Positions 55,681 to 64,000 of a DNA stretch of 64,000 bases are shown here, in pieces. This DNA is from Neorhizobium vignae. GTDB lineage: Bacteria > Pseudomonadota > Alphaproteobacteria > Rhizobiales > Rhizobiaceae. The stretch covers positions 1 to 64,000 of the forward strand of contig NZ_JNNU01000007.1 of NCBI RefSeq assembly GCF_000732195.1, given 5' to 3'. The notes beneath the pieces are model-generated. The model saw only the letters and a list, made by a program, of their open reading frames with translations. It had not been told where the DNA came from and ran no database searches. Numbering within the stretch: position 1 is the first letter of the stretch; each line of letters starts with the position of its first letter. The translations under genes and the position numbers were made by a program.

Positions 55681-57072
55681 TTATTTAGGGCCGATCATGT
55701 TTTCGGGGCGGACATACTGGTCGAACTCCTCGTTCGTCAGGTATCCGCCGCCGACCGCTTCTTCGCGAAGCGTCGTGCCGTTCTTGTGGGCGGTCTTGGC
55801 GATCTTGGCGCAGATGTCGTAGCCGAGCCTGGTGTTAAGGGCGGTGACCAGCATCAGCGAGTTCTCCACGCCGCGCCTGATATTGTCTTCGCGAGCCTCG
55901 ATGCCGACCACGCAATTGTCGGTGAAGGAGACGGCAGCGTCGCCGAGCAGCTGCACCGACTGCAGGAAATTGTAGGCCATCATCGGATTGTAGACGTTGA
56001 GCTCGAAATGGCCCTGGCTGCCGGCGAAGGTGAGAGCCGCATGGTTTCCGAAGATGTGGGCACAGACCTGGGTGAGCGCTTCCGACTGGGTCGGGTTGAC
56101 CTTGCCCGGCATGATCGACGAACCCGGCTCGTTTTCCGGCAGCGACAGTTCGCCAAGGCCCGCACGCGGGCCGGAGCCCAGGAAACGGATGTCGTTGGCG
56201 ATCTTGAAGAGAGCAGCGGCGGCGGCGTTGATCGCGCCGTGCGCAAAAACCATCGAGTCGTGCGAGGCGAGTGCTTCGAACTTGTTGGGAGCCGTGACGA
56301 ACGGCAGGCCGGTGATCTTCGAAATCTCCTCGGCGACCTTTTCGGCAAAGCCGACCGGGGCGTTGAGGCCGGTGCCGACCGCCGTGCCGCCCTGGGCGAG
56401 CTTGGAAAGCGCCGGAAGCGTGAGTTCGATATTGGCGATCGCCGAGCCGACCTGCGCCGCATAACCGGAAAATTCCTGGCCGAGCGTCAGCGGGGTGGCG
56501 TCCTGCGTATGGGTGCGACCGATCTTGATGATGTGGGAGAAGGCCTTGACCTTCACTTCCAGCGCTTCGTGCAGATGCTTCAGCGACGGGATCAGGTGGC
56601 GCACGATGGTTTCGACGCAGGCGATGTGCATGGCCGTCGGATAGGTATCGTTCGACGACTGGCTCATGTTGACGTGATCGTTCGGATGCACGGGCTTCTT
56701 GGAGCCCATCACGCCGCCGAGCATTTCGATCGCGCGGTTGGAGATCACTTCGTTGGCGTTCATGTTCGACTGGGTGCCGGAGCCCGTCTGCCAGACGACC
56801 AGCGGGAAGTGGTCGTCGAGCTTGCCGTCGATGACTTCCTGGGCCGCTTCGACGATGACCTTGCCGATCGAAGCGTCGAGTCCGCCCAGTTCCATATTGG
56901 CGCGGGCGGCGGCCTGCTTGACGATACCGAGCGCACGCACGACCGCGAGCGGTTGTTTTTCCCAGCCGATCTTGAAGTTGCCGAGCGAGCGCTGCGCCTG
57001 AGCCCCCCAATAACGGTCGCTCGCCACGTCGATCGGGCCAAACGTATCGGTTTCGGTGCGGGTCGATGCCAT
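55681..57072 (-). CDS. fumC: Fumarate hydratase class II
   Basis: 463 residues from the ATG at 57072. Converts fumarate to L-malate in the TCA cycle; iron-independent homotetramer. Signature [11 protein letters not shown] at 317-327, substrate segments [14 protein letters not shown] and [18 protein letters not shown], and [16 protein letters not shown] are all intact. Followed by its own terminator. Confidence 0.97.
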   Translation of the reverse strand: MASTRTETDTFGPIDVASDRYWGAQAQRSLGNFKIGWEKQPLAVVRALGIVKQAAARANMELGGLDASIGKVIVEAAQEVIDGKLDDHFPLVVWQTGSGTQSNMNANEVISNRAIEMLGGVMGSKKPVHPNDHVNMSQSSNDTYPTAMHIACVETIVRHLIPSLKHLHEALEVKVKAFSHIIKIGRTHTQDATPLTLGQEFSGYAAQVGSAIANIELTLPALSKLAQGGTAVGTGLNAPVGFAEKVAEEISKITGLPFVTAPNKFEALASHDSMVFAHGAINAAAAALFKIANDIRFLGSGPRAGLGELSLPENEPGSSIMPGKVNPTQSEALTQVCAHIFGNHAALTFAGSQGHFELNVYNPMMAYNFLQSVQLLGDAAVSFTDNCVVGIEAREDNIRRGVENSLMLVTALNTRLGYDICAKIAKTAHKNGTTLREEAVGGGYLTNEEFDQYVRPENMIGPK

Positions 57073-57453
57073 CTTCGCTGCCTCTTTTTGCTCGTGGTCG
57101 CTGCCGGTGTCCTGAAAGATCAACAACGCGTTACCGCGTCGGAGCCGGCCGGCGGCATTACTATACGATTGGCGAACGTCTGCAAGCCGGCCTAGCAGGC
57201 TTTTTGGCAGGCTTTGGTCGTGCCTTTTATGACACGGACCGCGGAATTATACAGCGCAATCCGCCCTCCGGCCGGGTGCTTGTCGGTGGTCGTCAGTAAA
57301 AATTTAACGAATAGTTTCTTAACCTTCCGGCTGCGCACCGATGCTGTTTCCGGCGGAGCCGAAAGCCACCGGCCACTCGGGCGTTTCTTTCCATCCCTCA
57401 CGCGATCGGTTAGATGGCGTGATATATATTCGAGCCCGCGGATCAAGACGCGG
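57073..57453. other. 381-bp divergent region between fumC and the L,D-transpeptidase gene
   Basis: An open frame runs through it into the transpeptidase, but its translation is not signal-peptide-like and I take it as leader. AAAAATTTAACGAATAG-TTTCTTAACC around 57299-57325 is the most A+T-rich part and may hold the promoter. No stable hairpin with a T-run is seen. Confidence 0.5.
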
Positions 57454-59391
57454 ATGCAGGTGACGGGGACGACATTGCAGCACAAACACCAAAAAACTTC
57501 GATCGCATTGGCGCTCGTCTCCGGCATCTCGATGTTTACCGGTGCGGCCGTTCCGGCACATGCCGTGACACTTCTCGACCTTCTGCGCGGCGGTCCCGGC
57601 GCGGAACGGGCAGGGCGGGCCGATAACGGCCTGCCGGGCGTCGGCGGCAATACCGGCACGCCGACCGAGCGCAGCCTCGCCGATCCCGAGCCGCTGCCGA
57701 AGGTCTCCGGTCCTCGATATTACACCTACAAGCCGGATGCCGAGCGGGCCGTGAAGACGACCGCCTTCGCCGCGGCGTCTGCGACGGACGGCACGCGCCT
57801 CATCGCCGAGGCCAAGGTTTCCGCGCCGGCGGAAATCGCGACCGCTCTCGAAGCCTTCTACAGCAAGGCTGCGGAGCCTCTCTGGATCACCGCTGGCGAC
57901 GTCAATGAGAAGGCGAGGGGCGTGCTGTCGCTCTTCGAGCGGGCCGGCGAATACGGGCTGGAACCGGCCGATTACATCCTCCCGGTCCCGGCGCTGACAA
58001 CGGCAAGCGTCGCGGCCCCGACCGATGCGGCGGCCCCCATCAACGTTTCCGCGACGGCATCTGCACCGGTTTCGGCCGCCGACAGCCACGATCGCGCGCT
58101 GATGCAGTTCGAACTGGCGCTGTCGGAAAAGGTGCTGACGTTCGCGCAGGACATGACGCGTGGCCGCATCGACCCGAACAAGGTGTCCGGTTACCACGAC
58201 TTCAAGCGCAAGGACGGCAAGCTCTCGCTCGTCCTGCCCTTCGCGCAGACCGGTACGGACGTGGCGGCCTACCTCGAAGGCCTCGCGCCGCAGAGCCCTC
58301 AATTCCAGGCGCTGAAGGCCGAGCTTGCAACGCTGCGCGCCGCAGCGGTCAACGACGGTCCGCAGATCTCGCTGCCGAGCGAGATTCTCCTGAAGCCGGG
58401 CAAGAGCAGCGCGGATATGGCGAACATCATCGCCGCAATCCAGCATACCGGTTCGGAAGCGCTGAAGACCAAACATGCGGCGACGCTGGCGGCCTATCAG
58501 CAGACCCCGGACTACACGCCGGAACTCGTCGATGTCGTGAAGTCCTTCCAGGCGGAAGTCGGTCTCAAGGCCGATGGCGTCATCGGCAATGCGACGGTGC
58601 GCAAGATGGTCGGCCATACGTCGAAGGACAAGATCGAGAAGGTCGAAGTCGCCATGGAACAGGTGCGCTGGCTGCCGGACGACCTCGGCCAGCGTTACGT
58701 CTTCATCAACCAGCCGGCCTTCACGGTCTATTACCATGACCGTGGTGCCGAACAGTTCGCGATGCGCGTCGTGGTCGGCAGCAAGTCCAACCAGACCTAT
58801 TTCTTCCAGGATGAAATCGAAACCGTCGAGTTCAACCCCTATTGGGGCGTGCCGCAGTCGATAATCATCAACGAGATGCTGCCGCACCTGCGCCAGGATC
58901 CGAGCTATCTCGACCGGATGGGTTACGAGGTATCGGTCGGCGGCAGGGCGGTCCCGTCGAGCAGCGTCAACTGGTTCGGCTCGACCGACAAGATTTCCGT
59001 GCGCCAGCCGCCCTCGGGTGATAACGCACTCGGCGACTTGAAGATCCTGTTCCCGAACAGCCACGCGATCTACATGCATGACACGCCCTCGAAGAGCTTC
59101 TTCCAGCGCGACATGCGGGCGCTGAGCCACGGCTGCGTCCGTCTTGCCGAACCCCGCAAGATGGCGGCCGCCGTACTCGGCACCACGATCGAGGACGTCA
59201 ACGGGCGGATCGCCGCCGGCGAGAACGTCGCCGCCAAGGTGCCGGTCAGGATCCCGGTCTACGTCGCCTATTTCACCGCCTGGCCGAACAAGGACGGCAA
59301 GGTCGAGTATTTCGACGACGTCTACGGCCGCGACAGTGCGACGATGAAGGCTTTCGTGGCAACCACCAAGGTCCGGGCGGCCCAGAGCTAA
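57454..59391 (+). CDS. L,D-transpeptidase, YcbB/LdtD type
   Basis: 645 residues from the ATG at 57454. Signal peptide to about 40; scaffold helices 100-400; a peptidoglycan-binding domain (VVKSFQAEVGLKADGVIGNATVRKM, about 355-385); and the YkuD catalytic domain (about 400-600) with SHGCVRL, catalytic Cys561. Makes 3-3 (L,D) cross-links in peptidoglycan, prominent in Rhizobiales, whose polar growth uses these enzymes. Located in the periplasm. Confidence 0.93.
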   Translation: MQVTGTTLQHKHQKTSIALALVSGISMFTGAAVPAHAVTLLDLLRGGPGAERAGRADNGLPGVGGNTGTPTERSLADPEPLPKVSGPRYYTYKPDAERAVKTTAFAAASATDGTRLIAEAKVSAPAEIATALEAFYSKAAEPLWITAGDVNEKARGVLSLFERAGEYGLEPADYILPVPALTTASVAAPTDAAAPINVSATASAPVSAADSHDRALMQFELALSEKVLTFAQDMTRGRIDPNKVSGYHDFKRKDGKLSLVLPFAQTGTDVAAYLEGLAPQSPQFQALKAELATLRAAAVNDGPQISLPSEILLKPGKSSADMANIIAAIQHTGSEALKTKHAATLAAYQQTPDYTPELVDVVKSFQAEVGLKADGVIGNATVRKMVGHTSKDKIEKVEVAMEQVRWLPDDLGQRYVFINQPAFTVYYHDRGAEQFAMRVVVGSKSNQTYFFQDEIETVEFNPYWGVPQSIIINEMLPHLRQDPSYLDRMGYEVSVGGRAVPSSSVNWFGSTDKISVRQPPSGDNALGDLKILFPNSHAIYMHDTPSKSFFQRDMRALSHGCVRLAEPRKMAAAVLGTTIEDVNGRIAAGENVAAKVPVRIPVYVAYFTAWPNKDGKVEYFDDVYGRDSATMKAFVATTKVRAAQS

Positions 59392-59430
59392 GGTCAGCTT
59401 GGGCTGAGAACGAGTTTCGGATTGCAGAAG

Positions 59431-59452
59431 AAAGCGGCCTCAGGGCCGCTTT
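59431..59452 (+). terminator. Bidirectional Rho-independent terminator
   Basis: Stem AAAGCGGCC/GGCCGCTTT with a 4-base loop; T-runs on both strands. Lies between the convergent transpeptidase and gph genes and can serve both. Confidence 0.85.
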
Positions 59453-60154
59453 TCATTTGGCAGCCGCCAGCTTCTTCACGTCGGCGGCAATCAACGTTTC
59501 CACCATCCCCACGGTCAGCTCGTCATAACCGCCGATCACCCGATCCGGGTTGAGCGTATCGACCGCGACGTCGGAATAACCGAAAGTCACGGCGACGGAG
59601 GCAATGCCGGCATTCTGCGCGGCAAGGATATCGTTGACGCTGTCGCCGATCATGACGCTCGTCGCGGGATTTCCGCCCGCCCGTTCTATCGTACCGAAAA
59701 TGTGCCGGGCATCCGGCTTGCGGACGGCGAAGGTATCGCCGCAGGTCATCGCGACGAAGCGATCCGAAAGGCCGAGCTTTTCGAGAAGCGGGAAGGCGAG
59801 ACGTTCGGACTTGTTGGTGCAGACCGCAAGCCGCATCCCGGCTGCCGTCAGGCGGTCGAGACACGCCACGACGCCGTCGTAGGGGCGGCTTCTGCCCGGC
59901 ATCTCCGCCTCGTAGTGCTCCATATAGCGATCGAACAGCCTGGCCGCCGTCGGCTCGTCGAGCGGAACCCTGCGAAGTTCGAAAGCGCGGCGGATCATCA
60001 CGCGCACGCCCTGGCCGACGAGATGGGTGAGGTCCTCGAAGGTCACCGGCTGCAGGCCGACGTCCTCGATCGTGTAGTTGAGGCTGTCGATAAGATCCGG
60101 TGCGGTGTCGATCAGCGTGCCGTCGAGGTCGAAAATGACAAGTGGAGCGGTCAA
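59453..60154 (-). CDS. gph: Phosphoglycolate phosphatase
   Basis: 233 residues from a TTG at 60154 that has GAGG 5 bases upstream; the frame continues upstream for about 66 codons without family similarity. HAD motifs: FDLDGTLIDTAPDL (catalytic Asp9 and Asp11), CTNKSERLAF (motif II), VRKPDARH (motif III Lys) and IGDSVNDILAAQNAG (motif IV). Removes phosphate from 2-phosphoglycolate formed by DNA repair or oxygenation. Divergent from rpiA. Confidence 0.9.
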   Translation of the reverse strand: MTAPLVIFDLDGTLIDTAPDLIDSLNYTIEDVGLQPVTFEDLTHLVGQGVRVMIRRAFELRRVPLDEPTAARLFDRYMEHYEAEMPGRSRPYDGVVACLDRLTAAGMRLAVCTNKSERLAFPLLEKLGLSDRFVAMTCGDTFAVRKPDARHIFGTIERAGGNPATSVMIGDSVNDILAAQNAGIASVAVTFGYSDVAVDTLNPDRVIGGYDELTVGMVETLIAADVKKLAAAK

Positions 60155-60326
60155 TGGAACCTCGTGAACGTCGTTCGGGAGATGCCCCGGATTAAGCAAT
60201 GCTGCCGTGAAAAGCAAATATGCGAGATTCGCGGCCCTTCGTAAAACCCGCCGCGAGGGGACTTTCGTTTGCGGGGAGAGGCGTGTAAACAGCGGGTCGG
60301 CGAAAACAGCGGGGAGCTTTTGGCGG

Positions 60327-61022
60327 ATGGACGCCCGGGAAATGAAAGTCAAGGCGGCGCAAGCGGCACTGGCCTATGTCGAGGACGGCATGAGGCTGGG
60401 TATCGGCACCGGTTCGACGGCGGACGAATTCGTCAGGCTACTCGCCGAAAAGGTCCACGGCGGCTTCAAGGTCGAAGGCGTGCCGACATCCGAACGCACC
60501 GCGAGGCTCTGTGTCGAGCTCGGTGTCCCGCTGAAATCGCTCGACGAGCTTCCGGAACTCGATCTGACGGTCGACGGCGCCGACGAAGTCGATGCCAACC
60601 TGACCCTGATCAAGGGCGGCGGCGGTGCATTGCTGCGCGAGAAGATCGTCGCCGCGGCGTCTGCCCGCATGATCGTGATTGCCGACGAAAGCAAGCTGGT
60701 CGATATGCTCGGAGCCTATCCGCTGCCGATCGAGATCAATCCCTTCGGCCAGACGGCGACCCGGATTGCCATCGAAAAGGCTGCTTCCCGGTTAGGATTG
60801 ACCGGCGAGTTGAAGCTGCGCAAATCGGGGGCTGAAGTCTTCACGACGGATGGCGGCCACTACATTTTCGACGCATCTTTTGGCCGCATTCCTGATGCAG
60901 ACGCACTGTCGGCGGAGCTTAATTTCATTCCCGGTGTCGTGGAACACGGGCTGTTCATTCATATGGCGTCCTTAGCGATCATTGCCGGTGAGGCTGGAGC
61001 GCGGACGCTTGAGGCGAAGTAA
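60327..61022 (+). CDS. rpiA: Ribose-5-phosphate isomerase A
   Basis: 231 residues from the ATG at 60327 (GGGAGC upstream); an earlier in-frame start exists but adds non-homologous residues. Motifs: [13 protein letters not shown] at 24-36, VDGADEVD at 82-89 and [13 protein letters not shown] at 96-108. Interconverts ribose-5-P and ribulose-5-P in the pentose phosphate pathway. Followed by a DUF2059 gene after 18 bases. Confidence 0.96.
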   Translation: MDAREMKVKAAQAALAYVEDGMRLGIGTGSTADEFVRLLAEKVHGGFKVEGVPTSERTARLCVELGVPLKSLDELPELDLTVDGADEVDANLTLIKGGGGALLREKIVAAASARMIVIADESKLVDMLGAYPLPIEINPFGQTATRIAIEKAASRLGLTGELKLRKSGAEVFTTDGGHYIFDASFGRIPDADALSAELNFIPGVVEHGLFIHMASLAIIAGEAGARTLEAK

Positions 61023-61040
61023 ACTAGGAGCAACCAACTC

Positions 61041-61775
61041 ATGATCAGATACGCGGTTCTCGGCCGTGCCGCCGCTGTGGCCATCCTCTTCTCCGGCGCC
61101 TTCACGGTATCGGCTCGCGCCCAGGAAGTTTCGGAAGCCCAGCTTGCCGCTGCGCGCGGTGCGATCACGGCGCTCAACGTCACGGATCGTTACGATAATA
61201 TCCTGCCCAACCTGGCAGAACGTCTGAAGGCCCAGTTCATCCAGGCCTCTCCGAATTTCCAGGGCCAAATCTCCAACGTCGTCGACGAGCAGGCGCTCGT
61301 GCTTGCACCGCGCCGTGCCGATCTCGAGAAGGAAGCGGCGACCATTTACGCCAAGAGCTTTTCGGCCGATGAACTGAAGTCGATTTCCACCTTCTTCAAC
61401 ACGGAGACGGGCAAGAAGCTGCTGACCACCCAGCCGCTCGTCAGCCGTGAACTGACCAAGGCCGCTGAAATCTGGGCAAACGGGATTTCCCGCGACCTGA
61501 CCAACCAGAGCTCGGAAAAGCTGCGCGGCATCATCGACGCAAATCCGATCCAGGCGCCGGTCGTCGCTCCGGCTCCGGAAGCACAGGCCGCTGCACCCGC
61601 ACCGGCAAAGCCTGCTGCTCCGCCGGCCCCGGCCAAGCCCGCTGCTGCGCCCGCGGCCAAGCCCGCTGCTCCGGCTGCCACCGCTCCGGCTGCCACCGCT
61701 CCGGCTGCCACCGCTCCGGCCAAGCCCGCCGCTCCGGCCGCCAAGCCGGCCCCGGCGCCCGCGCCGAAGCCCTGA
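61041..61775 (+). CDS. DUF2059 secreted protein with Ala/Pro repeat tail
   Basis: 244 residues. Signal peptide to about residue 28, a helical DUF2059 domain (about 35-165: YDNILPNLAERLKAQFIQ, SADELKSISTFFNTETGKKLL), and an Ala/Pro/Lys tail from about 172 that contains perfect 15-bp repeats. The tail resembles periplasm-spanning linkers. Just downstream of rpiA, possibly one transcript. Function unknown. Confidence 0.88.
   Translation: MIRYAVLGRAAAVAILFSGAFTVSARAQEVSEAQLAAARGAITALNVTDRYDNILPNLAERLKAQFIQASPNFQGQISNVVDEQALVLAPRRADLEKEAATIYAKSFSADELKSISTFFNTETGKKLLTTQPLVSRELTKAAEIWANGISRDLTNQSSEKLRGIIDANPIQAPVVAPAPEAQAAAPAPAKPAAPPAPAKPAAAPAAKPAAPAATAPAATAPAATAPAKPAAPAAKPAPAPAPKP
61668..61712 (+). 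repeat. 15-bp tandem coding repeat, three units
   Basis: GCTCCGGCTGCCACC repeated three times in register, encoding APAAT, at the 3' end of the DUF2059 gene. Such arrays are prone to length variation. Confidence 0.85.
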
Positions 61776-61804
61776 TAGCATCGTCCACCCGTCGAATTTT
61801 AAGG

Positions 61805-61826
61805 AAGCCCGGAGCAATCCGGGCTT
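61805..61826 (+). terminator. Rho-independent terminator after the DUF2059 gene
   Basis: Perfect 9-bp stem AAGCCCGGA/TCCGGGCTT with loop GCAA, followed by TTCC. Confidence 0.8.
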
Positions 61827-61892
61827 TTCCTTTTGGATCTGTCATCCCTATATGTGAGCCACATCCAGCCGCCTGCTCTCAAGGAGAATATT

Positions 61893-63281
61893 ATGACCGC
61901 CTATGACTATGATCTCTTCGTGATTGGCGGCGGATCGGGCGGCGTGAGGGCAGGCCGCGTGGCGGCATCGCTCGGCAAGCGGGTGGCGATCGCCGAGGAA
62001 TATCGTTTCGGCGGCACCTGCGTCATTCGCGGCTGCGTGCCGAAGAAGCTCTTCGTCTACGCATCGCAATATCACGAGCATTTCGAGGACGCGGTCGGTT
62101 ACGGCTGGGACGTCGGAGCGAGCACGTTCGACTGGAAGAAGCTGATCGCCGCGAAGGACAGGGAGATCGCGCGCCTCGAAGGCCTCTATCGCAAGGGTCT
62201 TGAAAACAACGGTGCGGAAATCCTCGAGACCCGCGCCGAGCTGGTCGATGCCCATACGATCCGGCTTACGAAGAGCGGCAAGACGGTCACTGCCGAAAAG
62301 ATCGTTATCGCCACCGGCGGCGCGCCCAACCCGCATGCGGCGCTGCCCGGCCATGAACTCTGCATCTCGTCCAACGAGGCTTTCGATCTGCCCGAACTGC
62401 CGCGCTCCATCCTGATTGCCGGCGGTGGTTATATCGCGGTCGAATTCGCCAACATCTTCCACGGCCTCGGCGTCGACGTGACGCTGATCTATCGCGGCAA
62501 GGAGATCCTGTCGCGCTTCGACCACGACATGCGCCAGGGCCTGCACAAGGCGATGGTCGAGAAGGGCATCCGCATCGTGCTGACGGACGTGATCGAGGAG
62601 GTCACCAGGGCGCCGGCCGGTGGGCTTGTCGCCAGGACAATGAGCGGCGAGACGATTGCGGTCGACACCGTCATGCTGGCGCTCGGGCGCGATCCGAATA
62701 CCAGCGGGCTGGGCCTGGAGGCCGCGGGCGTCGAGATGAACGAGCGCGGCGCCATCGTCGTCGACAGATATTCCCGCACCAGCGTCCCGCATATCTATGC
62801 GCTCGGAGATGTCACCGACCGGGTACAGCTCACGCCCGTGGCGATCCATGAGGCGATGTGCTTCATCGAAACCGAGTACAAGGGCAATCCGACCGCTCCC
62901 GACCACGACCTGATCGCCACCGCCGTCTTCTCGCAGCCGGAGATCGGCACGGTCGGCCTGTCGGAAGAGGAGGCGGCCAAGCGCTATCCGGAGATCGAGA
63001 TCTACCGCGCCGAATTCCGGCCGATGAAGGCGACGCTTTCGGGTCGGTCGGAAAAGATGATCATGAAACTGGTCGTCGACGCGGCAAGCCGCAAGGTGGT
63101 CGGAGCCCACATCCTTGGCCACGATGCCGGCGAGATGGCGCAGCTTCTGGGAATTTCGCTGAAGGCCGGCGTCACCAAGGACGATTTCGACCGCACCATG
63201 GCCGTCCATCCGACGGCAGCGGAAGAGCTGGTCACGATGTACAACCCGAGCTACCGGGTGAAGAACGGCGAGCGCGTCTGA
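61893..63281 (+). CDS. gor: Glutathione-disulfide reductase
   Basis: 462 residues from the ATG at 61893, with AAGGAG 7 bases upstream; the frame opens 20 codons earlier at TTG. FAD motif IGGGSGG at 11-17; redox-active pair C43 and C48 in GGTCVIRGCVPKK; NADP fold IAGGGYIAVEFA; catalytic His in AVHPTAAEELVTM near the end. Reduces GSSG using NADPH in the cytoplasm. Confidence 0.95.
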   Translation: MTAYDYDLFVIGGGSGGVRAGRVAASLGKRVAIAEEYRFGGTCVIRGCVPKKLFVYASQYHEHFEDAVGYGWDVGASTFDWKKLIAAKDREIARLEGLYRKGLENNGAEILETRAELVDAHTIRLTKSGKTVTAEKIVIATGGAPNPHAALPGHELCISSNEAFDLPELPRSILIAGGGYIAVEFANIFHGLGVDVTLIYRGKEILSRFDHDMRQGLHKAMVEKGIRIVLTDVIEEVTRAPAGGLVARTMSGETIAVDTVMLALGRDPNTSGLGLEAAGVEMNERGAIVVDRYSRTSVPHIYALGDVTDRVQLTPVAIHEAMCFIETEYKGNPTAPDHDLIATAVFSQPEIGTVGLSEEEAAKRYPEIEIYRAEFRPMKATLSGRSEKMIMKLVVDAASRKVVGAHILGHDAGEMAQLLGISLKAGVTKDDFDRTMAVHPTAAEELVTMYNPSYRVKNGERV

Positions 63282-63305
63282 CGCGCTCGCAGCTTCGGCG
63301 CGGTG

Positions 63306-64000
63306 TCAGCTGGTGATGCGCGGCGCGCTGACGATCTTGCGGAAAAGGGTATTCATGGCGGCGGCGATACCTTCGGTCGGGCTCACCTCGAAGTAATAAC
63401 CTTCGGTGGCGCAGGCCCGCATGTTGTTGGGTATGCTTGGCTGGAACGGGGCGATCCAGTTGTTGTAGAAGCCGTTCTCCGGCAGAGGCAGATAGGTCGT
63501 ATAGAGCACGGCAATCTTCACGCCCCGGAGCTTTATGTCGTTGCAGTATTCGACGTCGATCGGTTCCATGCAACGCGGCAGCTGTTCCGACCCCTTTTTC
63601 GTGTAGGTCAGCTTCTTTTTGCAGTTCGAGCGCTGCGCATCGCCGACGCCATCGCCAACCAGGAAGACGATCGCCTGCCGGTCGGCAGTACTGGTGCCAT
63701 TGCCCGTCGACTTGATCTTCTCGTCGATGCCGGTGAGAGCCGCATTGTAGTCAGTCTGATTGTTTGGGTAATCGTGACTCGGGATGCTCATCAGCTCGAT
63801 ATTTTCCGTGGCCTTGCCGAGGGCCTCCAGATCGGTCGTCGGACTGGCGACCGTAAAGAGGTTCGCGTCGAGCGCGGAGCGCCCGAACGTGTAAGCCGAC
63901 ATCCGGAACTGACTGTTAACAGTCTGGGTGTCTTTGGCGGTCGTCATCAGCGCGGCGACCGCATCGGCCACAACGTCGATGCGGATCGTTGCTCCAATCT
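63306..64000 (-). CDS. TadG-like / von Willebrand A pilus-associated protein (3' part)
   Basis: Only the C-terminal 231 residues are in view; the frame is open to the window edge. The visible part contains a vWA-like core: DVVADAVAALM, SQFRMSAYTFGRSA, QAIVFLVGDGVGD, GVKIAVLYTTYLPLP, and a terminal YYFEVSPTEGIAAAMNTLFRKI. Rhizobial TadG proteins of the Flp/Tad pilus system share this layout. Several cysteines (about four) could form disulfides, in keeping with export. Confidence 0.78.
   Translation of the reverse strand, partial: IGATIRIDVVADAVAALMTTAKDTQTVNSQFRMSAYTFGRSALDANLFTVASPTTDLEALGKATENIELMSIPSHDYPNNQTDYNAALTGIDEKIKSTGNGTSTADRQAIVFLVGDGVGDAQRSNCKKKLTYTKKGSEQLPRCMEPIDVEYCNDIKLRGVKIAVLYTTYLPLPENGFYNNWIAPFQPSIPNNMRACATEGYYFEVSPTEGIAAAMNTLFRKIVSAPRITS

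Overview
The window reads as a chromosomal segment of an alphaproteobacterium of the Rhizobiaceae (Rhizobium/Agrobacterium/Ensifer relatives). The evidence is the high G+C, the UvrB with long rhizobial-type extensions, the cobS-DUF1289-aspartic protease order, a Usg-family gene, extensin-like and DUF2059 secreted proteins, GTP cyclase/MobAB molybdenum cofactor genes, and the palindromic 'CCTCGGG...CCCGAGG' intergenic repeats common in this family. Almost all of it is ordinary core or shell genome. No rRNA, tRNA, CRISPR array, integrase or intact insertion sequence was seen.

Layout. 1-0.4 kb: cluster of palindromic repeats. 0.4-0.85 kb: secreted DUF3828 protein. 1.0-2.9 kb: A+T-rich insert with an AvcD-type (anti-phage dCTP/dCMP deaminase) gene and an overlapping 58-codon gene, bordered by possible coding debris. 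3.1-6.1 kb: uvrB, whose C-terminal tail has absorbed two genomic repeats in frame. 6.2-11.8 kb: GGDEF-EAL protein, a DUF1800/DUF1501 pair and a membrane protein. 11.8-17 kb: YciA-type thioesterase, a chemotaxis receptor, a quinone-reductase-like protein, an extensin-like lipoprotein and a YjbR protein. About 17.2 kb: a candidate small RNA with an anti-Shine-Dalgarno loop. 17.5-22.4 kb: TauE/SafE permease, an ABC-2 exporter pair, and an MFS pump divergent from an AraC regulator.

22.4-25.7 kb: cobS operon divergent from cobT, then dgkA. 25.7-25.9 kb: decayed toxin-antitoxin pair. 26-31 kb: sensor kinase, a thermonuclease-like/uracil-DNA-glycosylase-like overlapping pair, Lrp, SnoaL-like and AraC genes. 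30.7-37.7 kb: AlkD, a beta-hydroxyacid dehydrogenase, GNAT, CopD-like and DinB genes, a lower-G+C orphan 5-TM protein, a TPR methyltransferase, DUF2270 and Usg. 37.8-40.3 kb: basic-amino-acid-type ABC importer lacking its ATPase. 40.6-42.9 kb: very long OmpA-domain protein.

43-50.3 kb: mobB-mobA-MFS operon, EamA transporter, a second chemotaxis receptor, moaA. 50.5-54.3 kb: DUF971, a MarR regulator divergent from an alpha/beta hydrolase over two operator-like inverted repeats, a PPOX flavoprotein, and a small secreted protein overlapping an M15 peptidase. 54.3-64 kb: diguanylate cyclase, fumC, L,D-transpeptidase, gph divergent from rpiA, DUF2059, gor, and the 3' end of a TadG-like gene.

Genes that work together: cobS/cobT (lower cobalamin ligand loop); moaA/mobA/mobB (molybdenum cofactor); the extensin-like, M15 and L,D-transpeptidase proteins plus OmpA (cell envelope); uvrB, AlkD, the UDG-like protein and perhaps the SNase-like protein (DNA metabolism). 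The most unusual material is the AvcD insert with its tiny partner gene, the repeat-derived UvrB tail, the candidate small RNA, and the orphan membrane protein at 34-35.6 kb.
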